Shown: piece by piece, positions 1 to 10,525 of the stretch
Position numbering within the stretch: position 1 is the first letter of the stretch
Layout of the letters: each line of letters begins with the position of its first letter
NCBI RefSeq assembly: GCF_016509475.1
Contig: NC_057361.1
Span: forward strand, 65,575,445 to 65,639,444
Reading direction: 5' to 3'
Length of the DNA stretch: 64,000 nt
Origin: Prionailurus bengalensis
Lineage: Eukaryota > Chordata > Mammalia > Carnivora > Felidae
The notes under the pieces: model-generated
Databases searched by the model: none
The model's input: the letters and a program-made list of their open reading frames with translations, nothing else
Told to the model about the DNA's origin: nothing
Position numbers and translations under genes: made by a program

Positions 1-3000
1 CCGTCTCATTGCCAAGTAGTATTCCATTGTGTATATAAACCACAATTTCTTTATCCATTCGTCAGTTGATGGACATTTAGGCTCTTTCTATAATTTGGCT
101 GTTTTTGAAAGTGCTGCTATAAAACTTGGGATACAAGTGCCCCTATGCATCGGCACTCCTATATCCCTTGGGTAAATTCCTAGCAGTGCTATTGCTGGGT
201 CATAGGGTAGGACTATTTTAATTTTTTGAGGAACCTCCACACTGTTTTCCAGAGCAGCTGCAAGAGTTCGCATTCCCCCCAAACAGTGCAAGAGGGTTCC
301 CATTTCTCCACATCTTTTCCAGCATCTATGGTCTCCTGATTTGTTCATTTTAGCCACTCTCACTGGCATGAGGTGATATATCAGTGTTGTTGTCATTTCT
401 ATTTCACTGATGAGGAGCGACTTTGAGCATTTTTTCATGTGTCTCTTGGCCATCTGGATATCTTCATTAGAGAAATGTCTATTCATGTTTTCTTCCCATT
501 TCTTCACTGGATTTTTTTTTTTCAGGTGTGGAGTTTGGTGAGCTCCTATAGATTTTGGATACTAGCCCTTTGTCTGGTACGTCATTTGCAAATATCTTTT
601 CCCATTCCGTTGGTTGCCTTTTAGTTTTGTTGATTGTTTCCTTTGCTGTGCAGAAGTTTTTATCTTCATGAGGTCCCAATTGTTCATTTTTTCTTTTAAT
701 TCCCTTGCCTTTGGGGATGTGTCAAGTAAGAGGTTGCTGTGGCTGAGATCAAAGAGGATTTTTCCCTGCTTTCTCCTCTAGGGTTTTGATGGTTTCCTGT
801 CTCACATTCAGGTCCTTTATCCATTTTGAGTTTATTTTTGTGAATGGTGTAAGAAAGTGGTCTAGTTTCATCCTTCTGCATGTTGCTGTCTAGTTTTCCC
901 AGCACCATTTGTTAAAGGAACTGTCTTTTTCCATTGGATATTCTTTCATGTTTTGTCAAAGATTAGTTGGCCATACTTTTGTGGGTCTAGTTCTGGTGTT
1001 TCTATTCTATTCCATTGGTCTATGTGTCTGTTTTGGTGCCAATACCATGCTGTCTTGATTAAAGCTCTGTAGTAGAGGCTGAAGTCTGGGATTGGGATGC
1101 CTCCTGCTTTGGTCACCTTCTTCAAAATTACTTTGTCTATACTGGGCCTTCTGTGGTTCCATACAAATTTTAGGATTGCTTGTTTTAGCTTCAAGAATAA
1201 TGCTGGTCCAAATTTGATTGGGATTGCATTGAATGTGTAGATAGTTTTGGGTAGTATTGACATTTTAACAATATTGCTTCTTCCAATCCATGAGCACGGA
1301 ATGTTTTTCCATTTCTTTATGTCTTCTGCAATATCCTTCAAAAGCTTTCTATAGTTTTCAGCATATAGATCTTTTACATCTTTGATTAGGTTTATTCATA
1401 GGTATTTTATGCTTCTTGGTGCAATTGTGAATGGGATCAGTTTCTTTATTTGTCTTTCCGTTACTTCGTTGTTAGTGTATAAGAATGCAAATGATTTCTG
1501 TACATTGATTTTTTATCCTGCGAATTTGCTGATTTCATGTATCAGTTCTAGCAGAATTTTGGTGGAGTCTATCGGGTTTTCCATGTATAATATCATGTCA
1601 TATGCAAAAAGTGAAAGCTTGAATTCATCTTTGTCAGTTTTGATGCATTTGATTTCCTTTGGTTGTCTGATTGCTGATGCTAGCACTTCCAACACTGTGT
1701 TGAACACCATCGGTGAGAGTGGACATCCCTGTCCTGTTCCTGATCTCAGGGGGAAAGCTCTCAGTTTTTCCCCATGGAGGATGATGTTAGCTGTGTGCTT
1801 TTCATAAATGGTTTTTATGATATTTAAGTGTGTTCCTTCTATCCCGACTTTCTTGAGGGTTTTTATTAAGAAGAGATGCTGAATTTTGTCAAATGCTTTT
1901 TCTGCATCAATTGACAGGGTGATATGGTTCTTATCTTTTGTTTTATTAATGTTATGCATCACATTGATTGTTTTTCAAATGTTGAACCAGCCTTGCACCC
2001 AGGAATGAATCCCACTTGATCATGGTGAATCATTCTTTTTATATGCTGTTGAATTCGATTTGCTAGTATCTTATTGAGAATTTTTGCATCCATATTCATC
2101 AGGTATATTGGCCTGTAGTTCTCTTTTTTTGCGAGTTCTCTGTTGGGTTTAGGAATCAAAGTAATGCTGGTTTCATAGAATGAGTCTGTAAGTTTTCCTT
2201 CCCTTTCTATTTTTTGGAAGAGCTTGAGAAGGATAGGTATTATCTATGATTTAAATGTCTGGTAGCATTCCTCCGGGAAGCCATATGGTCCTGGACTCTT
2301 ATTTGTTTTGAGATTTTTGATAACTCATTCAATTTTTGATGGTTATGGGTCTGTTCAAGTTTTCTGTTTCTTCCTGTTTGAGTTTTGGAAGTGCATGGGT
2401 GCTTAGGAATTTGTCCATTTCTTCCAGGTTGTCCAGTTTGTTGGCATATAACTTTTCATAGTATTCCCCGATAGTTGGTTGTATTTCTGAGATTGGTTGT
2501 AATAATTACGTTTTCATTCATGATTTTATCTATTTGGGTCATCTCCTTTTTCTTTTTGGGAAGCCTGGCTAAAGGTTAATCAATTTTGTTTATTTTTTCA
2601 AAACACCACCTCTTGGTTTCTCTACAATTTTTTTTAGATCCTATATTGTTTATTTCTGCTCTGATCTTTATTATTTCTCTTCTTCTGCTGGGTTTAGGCT
2701 GTTTTTGCTGTACTGCCTCCATTGCCTTTAGGTATGCTGTTAGAGTTTGCATCTGGAATTTTTCTTCTTTCTTGAGATAGGCCTGGATTGCAATGTATTT
2801 TCCTCTCAGGACTGCTTTCGCTGCATCCCAAATTATTTGGATTGTTGGTTTTCCATTTTCATTGTTTCCATGTATTTTTTAATTTCTTCTCTAATTGCCT
2901 GGTTTACTGATTCATTTTTTAGTAAGGTGTTCCTTAACTTCCATGCTTTTGGAGGTTTTCTAGACTTTTTCCTGTGGTGGATTTCAAGCTCCATAGAATT

Positions 3001-3668
3001 GTGGTCTGAAATTGTGCATGGTATGATCTAAATTCTTGTATACTTATGACAGGCTGTTTTGTGACCCAGTATGTGATCTATCTTGGAGAATGTTCCATGT
3101 GCACTCGAGAAGAAGTCTATTTTGTTGCTTTGGGATACTGAGTTCTAACATTATCTGTCAAGTCCATCTGGTCCAATGTGTCATTTATTGATCAGGTGTC
3201 TAGATGATGTACCCATTGTTGTAAGTGGAGTATTAAAGTCCCCTGCAATTACCACATTCTTATCAGTAAGATTGCTTATGTTTATAATTATTTGTTTTAC
3301 ATAGTTGGGGGCTCCCATATTTGGCGCATAGACATTTATAATTGTTAACTCTTTCTGATCATTAAACCCTGTAATTATTATATAATGCCCTTCTTCATCT
3401 CTTATACAGCCTTTACTTTAAAGTCTAGTTTGTGTGTTATAAGTATGGCTACTCCAGCTTTCTTTTGAATTCCAGTAGCATGATATATAGTTCTCCATCC
3501 ACTCACTTTCAATTTGAAGGTGTCCTCAGGTCTAAAATGAGTCTCCTGTAAACAGCAAAAAGATGGGTCTTATACTTTTACCCATTCTGATACCCTATGT
3601 CTTTTGGTTGGAGCATTTAGTCCATTTACATTCAGTGCTTTTATAGAAAAATATGGGTTAAGAGTCAT
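1..3668 (-). pseudogene. L1 ORF2 remnant (endonuclease-reverse transcriptase), broken
   Basis: ORF2 normally encodes an N-terminal APE-like endonuclease, a reverse transcriptase and a Cys-rich C terminus for target-primed reverse transcription. The ATG is at 3,668 and is followed by the usual opening (…LNVNGLNAPTKRHRVSEW), but a stop comes about 33 codons in. Reverse transcriptase is readable in pieces: SIDAEKAFDKIQH near 1,870-1,915, and the catalytic FADD box altered to FAYD near 1,600. The C-terminal piece at 88-507 keeps the family text (PYDPAIALLGIYPRDIGV). The stop codon lies outside the window. It cannot encode a working protein. Confidence 0.9.
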
Positions 3669-3736
3669 TGTGTTGTCTGTAGGTTTCATGCTTGTAGTAA
3701 TGTCTCTGGTACTTTGTGGTCCTTGCAACATTTCAC

Positions 3737-4626
3737 TCACAGAATCCCCCTTAGGATCTCTTGTAGGGCTGGTTGAGTGGTAATGAATTCCTTCAGTTTT
3801 TGTTTGTTTGGGAAGACCTTTATCGCTCCTTCTATTCTAAATGACAGACTTGCTGTATAAAGGATTCTAGGCTGCATATTTTTTCTGTTCGTCACTTTGA
3901 AGATTTACTGCCATTCCTCTCTGGCCTGCCAAGTTTCAGGATATAGACCCGTCACAAGTCTTATTGGTATCCCTTTATATGTTATATCGTGTTTATCCCT
4001 ACCTGCCTTCAGAATTTTCTCTTTATCTTTCTATTTTGCCAGTTACCTATGATATGTCATGCACAAAGTCGATTCAAGTTATGTCTGAAGGGAGTTCACT
4101 GTGCATCTTGGATTTCAATGCCTTTTTCCCACCCCAGATCAGGAAAGTTCTCAGCTATGGTTTGTTCAAGTATGCCTTCAGCCCCTTTCTCTCTGTCTTC
4201 CTCTTCTGGAATACTTATTATATGGATATTGTTGCACGTGATTGCATCACTTAGTTCTCTAACTCTCCCCTCATACTCCTGGCTCTTTTTATCTCTCTTT
4301 TTCTCAGCTTCCTCTTTTTGCATATTTGTATCTTATAATTCATCTATTCTCTCCTCTGCCTCTTCATTCTGTGCTATGACCGCTCCATTTAATTTTGCAC
4401 CTCACTTATACCACTTTTTAGCTCCTCATGACTGTTTCTTAATACCTTGATCTCTATAGTAAGATTGTCTGCTGTCCTCTATACTTTTTTCAAGCCCAGC
4501 AATTAATTTTTTGAGTATTATTCTAAATTCATGGCTCGTTATATTGCTTAAATCCCTTTTGATCAATTCGTTAGCTGTTGCTACTTTCTGGAGTTTCTTT
4601 TGAAGAAAATTCTTCTGTTTGGTCAT
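3737..4626 (-). pseudogene. L1 ORF1 remnant (RNA-binding chaperone), broken
   Basis: ORF1p is the trimeric coiled-coil RNA-binding protein of the L1 RNP. The start ATG (4,626) opens MTKQKNFLQKKLQKVATANEL, and the coding text ends with LRGIL and a TGA at 3,737. A coiled-coil-like charged stretch (QKEEAEKKRDKKSQEYEGR) and the RNA-binding segment (IISIPEEEDREKGAEGILEQ) can be read, but in different frames, so it is frameshifted. The palindrome's outer edge falls inside this ORF, at about 4,131. Confidence 0.88.
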
Positions 4627-5553
4627 TTTGGATGGTCCCTGGAGTGGCGCAGAACTCTGGGGCACTTCCCCTATGCTGTCTGGAGTAACTTTTGTTGGTG
4701 GGTGGGGCCACAGTCAGATGCCATGTCTGTCCCCAGCCCACCGTTGGGGCCATAGTCAGACTGGCGTGTACCTTATCTTCCCCTCTCCCAGGGGCAGGAC
4801 TCACTGTGGAGTGGTGTGGCCCCTGTCTGGACTACTTGCACACTGCCAGGCTTCTGGTGCTGCTTTGATGGATCTGGCGTATTAGCTGGGGTGGATCTGT
4901 AAGGTGCACAGTGGAAGGAGGGGCGGGCTTAGCTCGCTTTGCCATAGGTGGTCCCCTACGGGAGGGGCCCTGCAGCACCAGGAGGGAGGCACACCCATCA
5001 GAGGGATGGATCCACAGAAGCACAGCATTGGGTTTTTGTGCGGTGCAAGCCAGTTTGGTGATCGGAACTAGGTCCCTTTGGGATTTCAGCTGGGAGATGG
5101 GAGAGGGAGATGGCGCTGGCCAGTGCCTTTGTTCCCCACCAAGCTGAGCTCTGTCTTCCAGGGCTCAACAACCCTCCCTCCAGGTGTCCTCTCGCCCTTG
5201 TGCTCTCTGAGCAGAGCTGCTGACTTTTAACATTCCAGATGTTAAGTCTGCTGGCTGTCAGAACTCACACAGTCCGGTCCCTGTGCTTTTGCAAGTCAGA
5301 CTCAGGGGCTCTGCCATGCCAGGAGGGGTGCCCCTCCACCTCCCCAGCTCCCTCCCACCAGTCCGTGTAGTGCACACCACCTCTCCATCCCTCCTATCCT
5401 TTTCCATGGGCCTCTTGTCTAAGGTTGGCTCTGGAGAGTCCATTCTGCTAGTCTTCTGGTGGTTTTCTGGGTTATTTAGTCACATGTGGGTGGAATCTAA
5501 GTGATCAGCAGGATGCGGTGAGCCCAGTGTCCTCATACGCCGCCATCTTCCTT
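4627..5553 (-). promoter_or_regulatory. L1 5' UTR (GC-rich internal promoter region), relic
   Basis: This GC-rich stretch upstream of ORF1 begins with the GAAGATGGCGGCG block at the 5' end, which in L1s is the YY1-type initiator region. It matches the 5' UTRs at 29,163-30,089, 13,074-14,002 and 50,022-50,955. The open frames in it are incidental. Whether it still drives transcription cannot be judged from sequence. Confidence 0.75.
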
Positions 5554-5757
5554 CATAAAGTCTCCATCCTAGTGTATTCTTAACAAGCACCAGGGATAGA
5601 TCTTTCACATCGTTATTCAAATATTCTACTCTCTTCATCTTGAAAAAATAAACTTCTGGATTTCCGATATCCTTCAGTTATCTATCTGTCTATTTAGCTA
5701 GCTATATAGCTAGCTAGCTCTCACCTATCTATTATCAATTATCCATCTACATTTTCC
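5554..5757. other. Short non-coding stretch between L1 and SINE
   Basis: About 200 bp without a recognisable gene. It contains a small TAGC/CTAT-type simple repeat (about 5,684-5,722) that is locally self-complementary (AGCTAGCT). The stretch is part of the arm and recurs inverted at 28,959-29,162. Confidence 0.7.
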
Positions 5758-5774
5758 TTCAGAATTAGATTTTA

Positions 5775-5997
5775 TTTTTTTTAATTTTTTTTTCAACGTT
5801 TATTTATTTTTGGGACAGAGAGAGACAGAGCATGAACGGGGTAGGGGCAGAGAGAGAGGGAGACACAGAATCGGAAACAGGCTCCAGGCTCTGAGCCATC
5901 AGCCCAGAGCCCGACGCGGGGCTCGAACTCACAGACCGTGAGATCGTGACCTGGCTGAAGTCGGACGCTTAACCGACTGCGCCACCCAGGCGCCCCA
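5775..5997 (-). mobile_element. tRNA-derived SINE (SINEC type), minus strand
   Basis: Reading the minus strand: GGGGCGCCTGGGTGGC head, A- and B-box-like promoter text, CT-rich body, AATAAA-rich tail. It is flanked by a perfect 17-bp target-site duplication (TTCAGAATTAGATTTTA) at 5,758-5,774 and 5,998-6,014. It is the least diverged SINE in the window, and the whole insertion with its duplication is mirrored in the right arm. Confidence 0.97.
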
Positions 5998-6150
5998 TTC
6001 AGAATTAGATTTTAAAAGGGGCTACTTGTGAGAGGAGAATTAAAATGGTGGGAGAGTAGGGGGACTGTAATATTCCTGGTCCCTCAAACACAGCTGAATT
6101 GAGGTCAGATCATTTGGAACACCCAGGGAATCAATTAGCAGAATGGCAGA

Positions 6151-6155
6151 AAAAT

Positions 6156-6203
<48 letters not shown>

Positions 6204-6248
6204 CACACACACACTCACACACACACACATATGTGTGTGTGTGTGTGA

Positions 6249-6298
<50 letters not shown>

Positions 6299-6300
6299 TC
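6151..6300. repeat. Compound microsatellite (TA)n(CA)n(TG)n(GA)n
   Basis: A TA run followed by CA, TG and GA runs sits within the L1 5' UTR. It is the main place where the two palindrome arms differ: the right-arm copy (28,404-28,565) carries six more TA units. Confidence 0.95.
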
Positions 6301-6747
6301 AGGAATTTTTACTCATTCTTTTTACAGCTTTTCTATTTCTTCTTCTTTATTACTCTTTATCTGGATTTAGCCTTATAGTTTTTTTTTTTTTTTGATTCTC
6401 TGGCATTCTTTTCTCCCCTCTCTTTTTTCTGTTTTTATGGTACAGGGTTTCCCTCCTTTTTCCTTTTTGTTCCAGGGTTACTTCAACAAATCAATCAAAG
6501 CACATCTGGTTGACGGCCCAAAACTCCACCACTACAAGCATGGAGGAGCTTTGCAGAGGACTGACTAGTGGGATACAGCAGCAAAAATGCAACAACAGAG
6601 TGCATGCAAACAAACCAAACCAAAACAAAACACTTCCTGAAGTGCCAGGCCCTGGACAGTGTATGACCCCTTGTGAATATAGTAGTACTCACAGGTTTAG
6701 GACACATAACAAACTATTAAAACACACAAAAGACAGAAACAGCCAAA

Positions 6748-7630
6748 ATGACAAAATGGAAGAATTTTCCCAATAGAAAATCCAGGAATAAATCACCACC
6801 AGGGAATAGCTCAAAAGAGTTATAAACAATATATCTGAAAATATTTTAAGATAACAATCATAAGACTAATAGCTAGGCTTGAAAACAACATAGAAGACAA
6901 GAGAAAACCTATTGCTTCAGAGATCAAATACCTAAGAACTAGCCACAATGAATTAAGAAATGCTATAAATGAGATGCAAAATAAACTAGATACAGGGACA
7001 GCGAGGATAGAAGGAGAGGAGAGAATAGGTGAAATAGAAGACAAAAGTATGGAAAATGATGAAACTGAAAAAAAAAAGAGGGAAAGGAAATGACTAGATC
7101 ATGAGGGGAGAATTAGAGAGCTAAGTGGTTCCATGAAAAGAAATGTCCATATCATAGGAGTTCCAGAAGAAGACAGAGAGAAAGGGGTAAAAGATTTATT
7201 TGAACAAATTATACCTGAGAACTTCCCTAATCTGGGGAAGGAAACAAACATCCAAGTCCAAGAGGAACAGAGAAGTCCCTTCAAAATATAAAAACAGGTC
7301 AACACCATGACACATCATAGTGAAATTGGCAAAATACAAATATAAAGAAAGAATTCTGAAGGCAGTTATGGACAAATCGTCCTTATACAACAAGGGTAGA
7401 CACATAAAGGTTGTAGCAGACCTGTCTACTGAAACGTGGTGGGACAGAAGGGAGTGACAGGAAATATTCAATGTGCTGATGGGGAAAAATGTGCAGCCAA
7501 GAATCCTCTATCAGCAAGGTTGTCATTCAGAAAAGAAGGAGAGATAAAGGCTTTCCCAGACAAACAAAAACTAAAGGAGCTCATGACCACTAATCCAGCC
7601 CTGCAAGACCTCCTAATGAGAACTCTGTGA
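6748..7630 (+). pseudogene. L1 ORF1 remnant, broken
   Basis: The start opens MTKWKNFPN and the end reads ALQDLLMRTL plus stop at 7,630. The coiled-coil part and the RNA-binding part (RNVHIIGVPEEDREKGVKDLFEQ) are readable in the plus direction with stops between them. A 64-aa C-terminal frame (7,436-7,630) is intact and carries the conserved ORF1 tail (LSARLSFRKEGEIKAFPDKQKLKE). The frames annotated on the opposite strand here are shadows. Confidence 0.85.
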
Positions 7631-7698
7631 GTGGAAAGCTGAAACGACTACAAAGGACCAGAGACACCACCACAAGCACAAAACCTACAGATAAGACA

Positions 7699-7947
7699 AT
7701 GACACTAAATCCATATCTTTCAATAATCATTCTGAATGTGTAAATGGACTAAATTCACCAGTCAAAAGACATAGGGTATCAAATGGATTAAAAAAAACAA
7801 CAAAACACAAGATCCATCTATATGCTGCACACAGGAGTCTCATTGTACACCTGAGGACACCCGCAGTTTGAAAATGAGAGGATGGAGAAACATATATCAT
7901 GCTAATGGACATCACAAGAAAGCCAGAGTAGCTTTCACCAATAGTAC
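7699..7947 (+). pseudogene. L1 ORF2 N-terminal fragment (endonuclease start)
   Basis: ATG at 7,699, then MTLNPYLSIIILNV and, out of frame, the usual RHRVSNG and GWRNIYHANG text of the endonuclease domain. The sequence breaks off at about 7,947, where the L1 text switches strand. Confidence 0.75.
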
Positions 7948-8314
7948 AAAAGTGTACTACCCCTTTCTCCACATCCCCACCAACACCTGTTGTTTCCTGT
8001 GTTGCTAATTTTAGCCATTGTGACAGGTGTGAGGTTGTATCATTGTGGTTTTGATTTGTAGTTCCCTGTTGATGAGTGATGTTAAGCATCTTTTCATGTG
8101 TCTTATTGCCATCTGGATGTCTTCTTTGGAGAAGTGTCTATTCATGTCTTCTGCTCTACACTGGATTATTTTTTTTTTGGGTGTTGAATTTGGAAAGTTC
8201 TTTATAGGTTTTGGATACTAACCCTTTATCCAATATGTCGTTTGCAAATATCTTCTCCCATTGGGTTAGTCACGTTTAATTTTGTTGATTGTCTCTTTTG
8301 CTGTGCAGAAACTT
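7948..8314 (-). repeat. Inverted L1 ORF2 block inside the plus-strand L1
   Basis: Read on the minus strand, this is ORF2 C-terminal sequence running from TTTCTGCACAGCAAAAGAG to GGGGATGTGGAGAAAGGGG. The next base in normal L1 order is found at 8,315 on the plus strand (GCACTGTTGGTGGGA), so this block is reversed relative to its downstream neighbour. It is mirrored at 26,390-26,756. Confidence 0.85.
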
Positions 8315-8959
8315 GCACTGTTGGTGGGATTGCAAACTGGTGCAGCCACTCTGGAAAACTGTGTGGAGGTTCCTCAAAAAATAAAAAAAATAACTACCTT
8401 ATGATCCAGCGATTGCACTATTAGGAATTTATCCAAAGGAAACAGGACTGCTGATTTGAAGGGGCACATGCACCCCAATGATTGTAGCAGTGCTATCAAC
8501 AATAGCCAAATAATGGGAAGAGCCCAAATGTCCATCGACTGATGAATGGATTAAGAAGATGTGGTATATATACAATGAAATACTACTGGGTGATGAAAAA
8601 GAATGAAATCTTGCCATTTGCAACAATGTGAATAGAACCGGAAGGTATTATTCTAAGCAAAATAAGACAGGGAAAGATAGATATCACATGATTTCACTCA
8701 TAGTGGAATTTTAGAAACTTAACAGATTAAAATAAGTGGAGGGAAGGAAAAATAAAATAAAAACACAGAGAGAGGCAAACCATAAGGGACTTTTAAATAC
8801 AGAGACAAACTGAGGGTTGGTGGGGGTGGGTTAAATGGGTGGCAGACATTAAGGAGGGCACTCTTTTGGATGAATACTGGGTGTCCTATGTAAGAGTTGA
8901 ATTGAATCACTGGGTTATACTCCTGAGGCCAAGACTACACTGCATGTTACCTAACTTGA

Positions 8960-8995
8960 GATAGATAGACAGATAGATAGATAGATAGATAGATA
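8960..8995. repeat. (GATA)n microsatellite
   Basis: About nine GATA-type units at the 3' end of the rearranged L1, with one GACA interruption. The mirrored copy is at 25,709-25,744. Confidence 0.95.
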
Positions 8996-8998
8996 AAT

Positions 8999-10344
8999 GG
9001 GTTGCTTGTATATGAACAAGGGCTGAAACATTTAGTAAATAAAAATACAGGACACCTTGTATTTTATCTGACAACCCTAATGCTCTTCAAGGTATCATTA
9101 TTCACACTATTCCTAGTAACTTCTCAATTCACTCCAATAAGTCATCCACCTAACAATTTTATTGAAACCCACTTTGCCAGTCATCTCCATGTTGACAAAT
9201 TATATGGACAAATTCATTTTACCTGGCCTTTTATTAGACATTTAACTTCTGTCTTCTTGAACCACTCTCTTTCCTTGGCTTTGATGGCATTAAATTCCTT
9301 TGAACTTTATCCACTTTGTCTCAGGATTTTTATATTTTCTATCTGGTCTTTAAGTATTGGGATTTCTCAGAACTTTATTCTGAGTGCTCTTATCTTCTTT
9401 ACTGGATTAACGTCCATAGAATTTTCATTCAGTCTTGTAACTGTAAGTACTGTATACTCTTTACACTTAAAATCTGTATTTTCAGAGGTGCCTGTGTGGC
9501 TCAGTTGGTTGAGTTTCTGACTGGCTCAGGTCATGATCTCACGGATCAGTTTGTGAGTTCAATTCTGGTGTTAGGCTCTGTGCTGACAGCTACGAGCCTG
9601 GAGCCTGCTTCATATTCTGTGTCTCCCTCTCTTTCTCTCCCCCTCCACCCTCTCTCTATCTCTCAGAAATAAACATTAAAAAATTAAGAGAAAAAAGAAT
9701 TTTCAAAACGTCTATACTTTCGGTTCACAAACTCCAGAATGTTACATTAAACTTCCAATTTAATATCTGTATCTCAATGTATATTAGGTAAGTCAAACTG
9801 AAAATTTTCCAAGCTGAATCTTTGTTATCCATTTGTTCAACTTGTCCCTCACTTCGTATTCTCCATTTTAGTAAATATTATTTTCCCATTGCTCACTCCA
9901 GGAAACTGGAAGTAACCTTTGACACTTACCTCTACCTTATATCCTGTATCCACCCAAATGCCAATCTCAACAGATCCGTTTATTTTTCAAATTATATTTC
10001 AAAAAAAAACATATATTTTACTTTCATTACCACTATGCTACTTCTTAACGAACCCCTTCCTGGCTTATCTGAGCCATTATCCTAGTTTAAAAACTCAGAA
10101 CACAATGCATCTATATACTTCATATCATTTGCCACAATTAGATTATTCAAATTTGGAATTATTAGGTAAAGAAATGTCCATTTCACTAGGTTGTACAATT
10201 CATGAAATTCTTATTTTGGTCTGCCTTGCAGAATATCTGGTAAATAATAGATGTTTGATAAATATTTGTTGAATTAATTATATAATGTAATTAGAATTGT
10301 TAGTAATGAGTGTATATTTACCATATTCCTGGAAATATACTAAT
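8999..10344. other. Arm DNA without a recognised gene
   Basis: AT-rich sequence with one SINE (see separate entry). Frames of 118 and 172 aa occur, but they are hydrophobic, run through the SINE and show no domain, so I treat them as chance. About 10,205-10,276 resembles the 3' end of an L2 element (…TTTGATAAATATTTGTTGAA). Everything here is mirrored at 24,360-25,705. Confidence 0.6.
9485..9698 (+). mobile_element. tRNA-derived SINE (SINEC type), diverged
   Basis: The plus strand reads GAGGTGCCTGTGTGGCTCAG, a diverged B box, the CTGGAGCCTGCTTC core, a CT-rich body and an AATAAACATT tail. Only a weak 7-bp duplication (ATTTTCA) is visible at the ends. It is clearly older than the SINE at 5,775. 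Mirrored at 25,006-25,219. Confidence 0.92.
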
Positions 10345-10485
10345 GCTTACCTGAGGTATCTCATCTAGTTCTTTCAACTATCTTACTATTTTTCTTTATA
10401 TTGGAAGAAACTGAGGCCCAGAAGGTCTAAGAATCCCACCCACATTTACAGAGCTAATAAGCAGAACTGTGATTTAAATCTATTT
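10345..10485 (+). mobile_element. MIR-type ancient SINE fragment
   Basis: Contains the MIR-like core GGAAGAAACTGAGGCCCAGA followed by text resembling the MIR 3' half (CAGAGCTAATAAGCAGAACT). It lies just inside the inner edge of the arm. Mirrored at 24,219-24,359. Confidence 0.75.
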
Positions 10486-10525
10486 CTAATTTTTTGTTTG
10501 ATTATTTAATTTAATTTATTTAATT

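Larger units (their letters stand above)
1..5553 (-). mobile_element. L1 retrotransposon, nearly full length, 3' end beyond window
   Basis: On the minus strand the order is 5' UTR (about 5,553-4,627), ORF1 remnant, short spacer, then ORF2 remnant reaching the window start. The 5' end is marked by GAAGATGGCGGCG, the start shared by the L1s at 29,163 and near 50,955. The element is dead: ORF1 and ORF2 are split by many stops and frameshifts. Its 5' part (4,132-5,553) lies in the inverted-repeat arm and is practically identical to 29,163-30,584. The rest differs clearly from the right-hand L1, so one of the two elements is probably a chimera. Confidence 0.93.
6035..8990 (+). mobile_element. Internally rearranged L1 (different subfamily), plus strand
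   Basis: The order is 5' UTR (about 6,035-6,747), ORF1 remnant, the first ~250 bp of ORF2, then a 0.37-kb ORF2 block in reverse orientation (7,948-8,314), then the normal-orientation 3' end (8,315-8,959) finishing in a GATA repeat instead of a clean A tail. Most of ORF2 is missing. Its 5' UTR resembles other carnivore L1 5' regions but differs from that of the neighbouring L1 on the minus strand. The reversed block could be an internal inversion, or a twin-primed L1 inserted into an older one. Confidence 0.85.
4132..10525 (+). repeat. Left arm of a ~6.4-kb near-identical inverted repeat
   Basis: Position p matches the complement of 34716-p outside the (TA)n microsatellite and 34704-p inside it. 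Long frames at 4,426-4,665, 5,258-5,443, 7,436-7,630, 9,002-9,520 and 9,919-10,272 all recur with identical translations on the opposite strand at the mirrored positions. Differences found by eye are a 1-nt indel near 4,300, a 12-nt (TA)n length change near 6,190 and an extra GTTT at about 10,496. At 4,131 an A-for-T mismatch begins a zone of frequent differences. At 10,526 similarity stops abruptly. Confidence 0.96.

Noticed and set aside
8960..8995. CRISPR-like or satellite array
   Set aside because: Plain GATA microsatellite. No repeat-spacer pattern exists anywhere in the window, as expected for mammalian DNA.
9002..9520. 172-aa hydrophobic frame conserved at 25,184-25,702
   Set aside because: The apparent conservation is only arm identity of the palindrome. 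The frame runs into a SINE and shows no domain.
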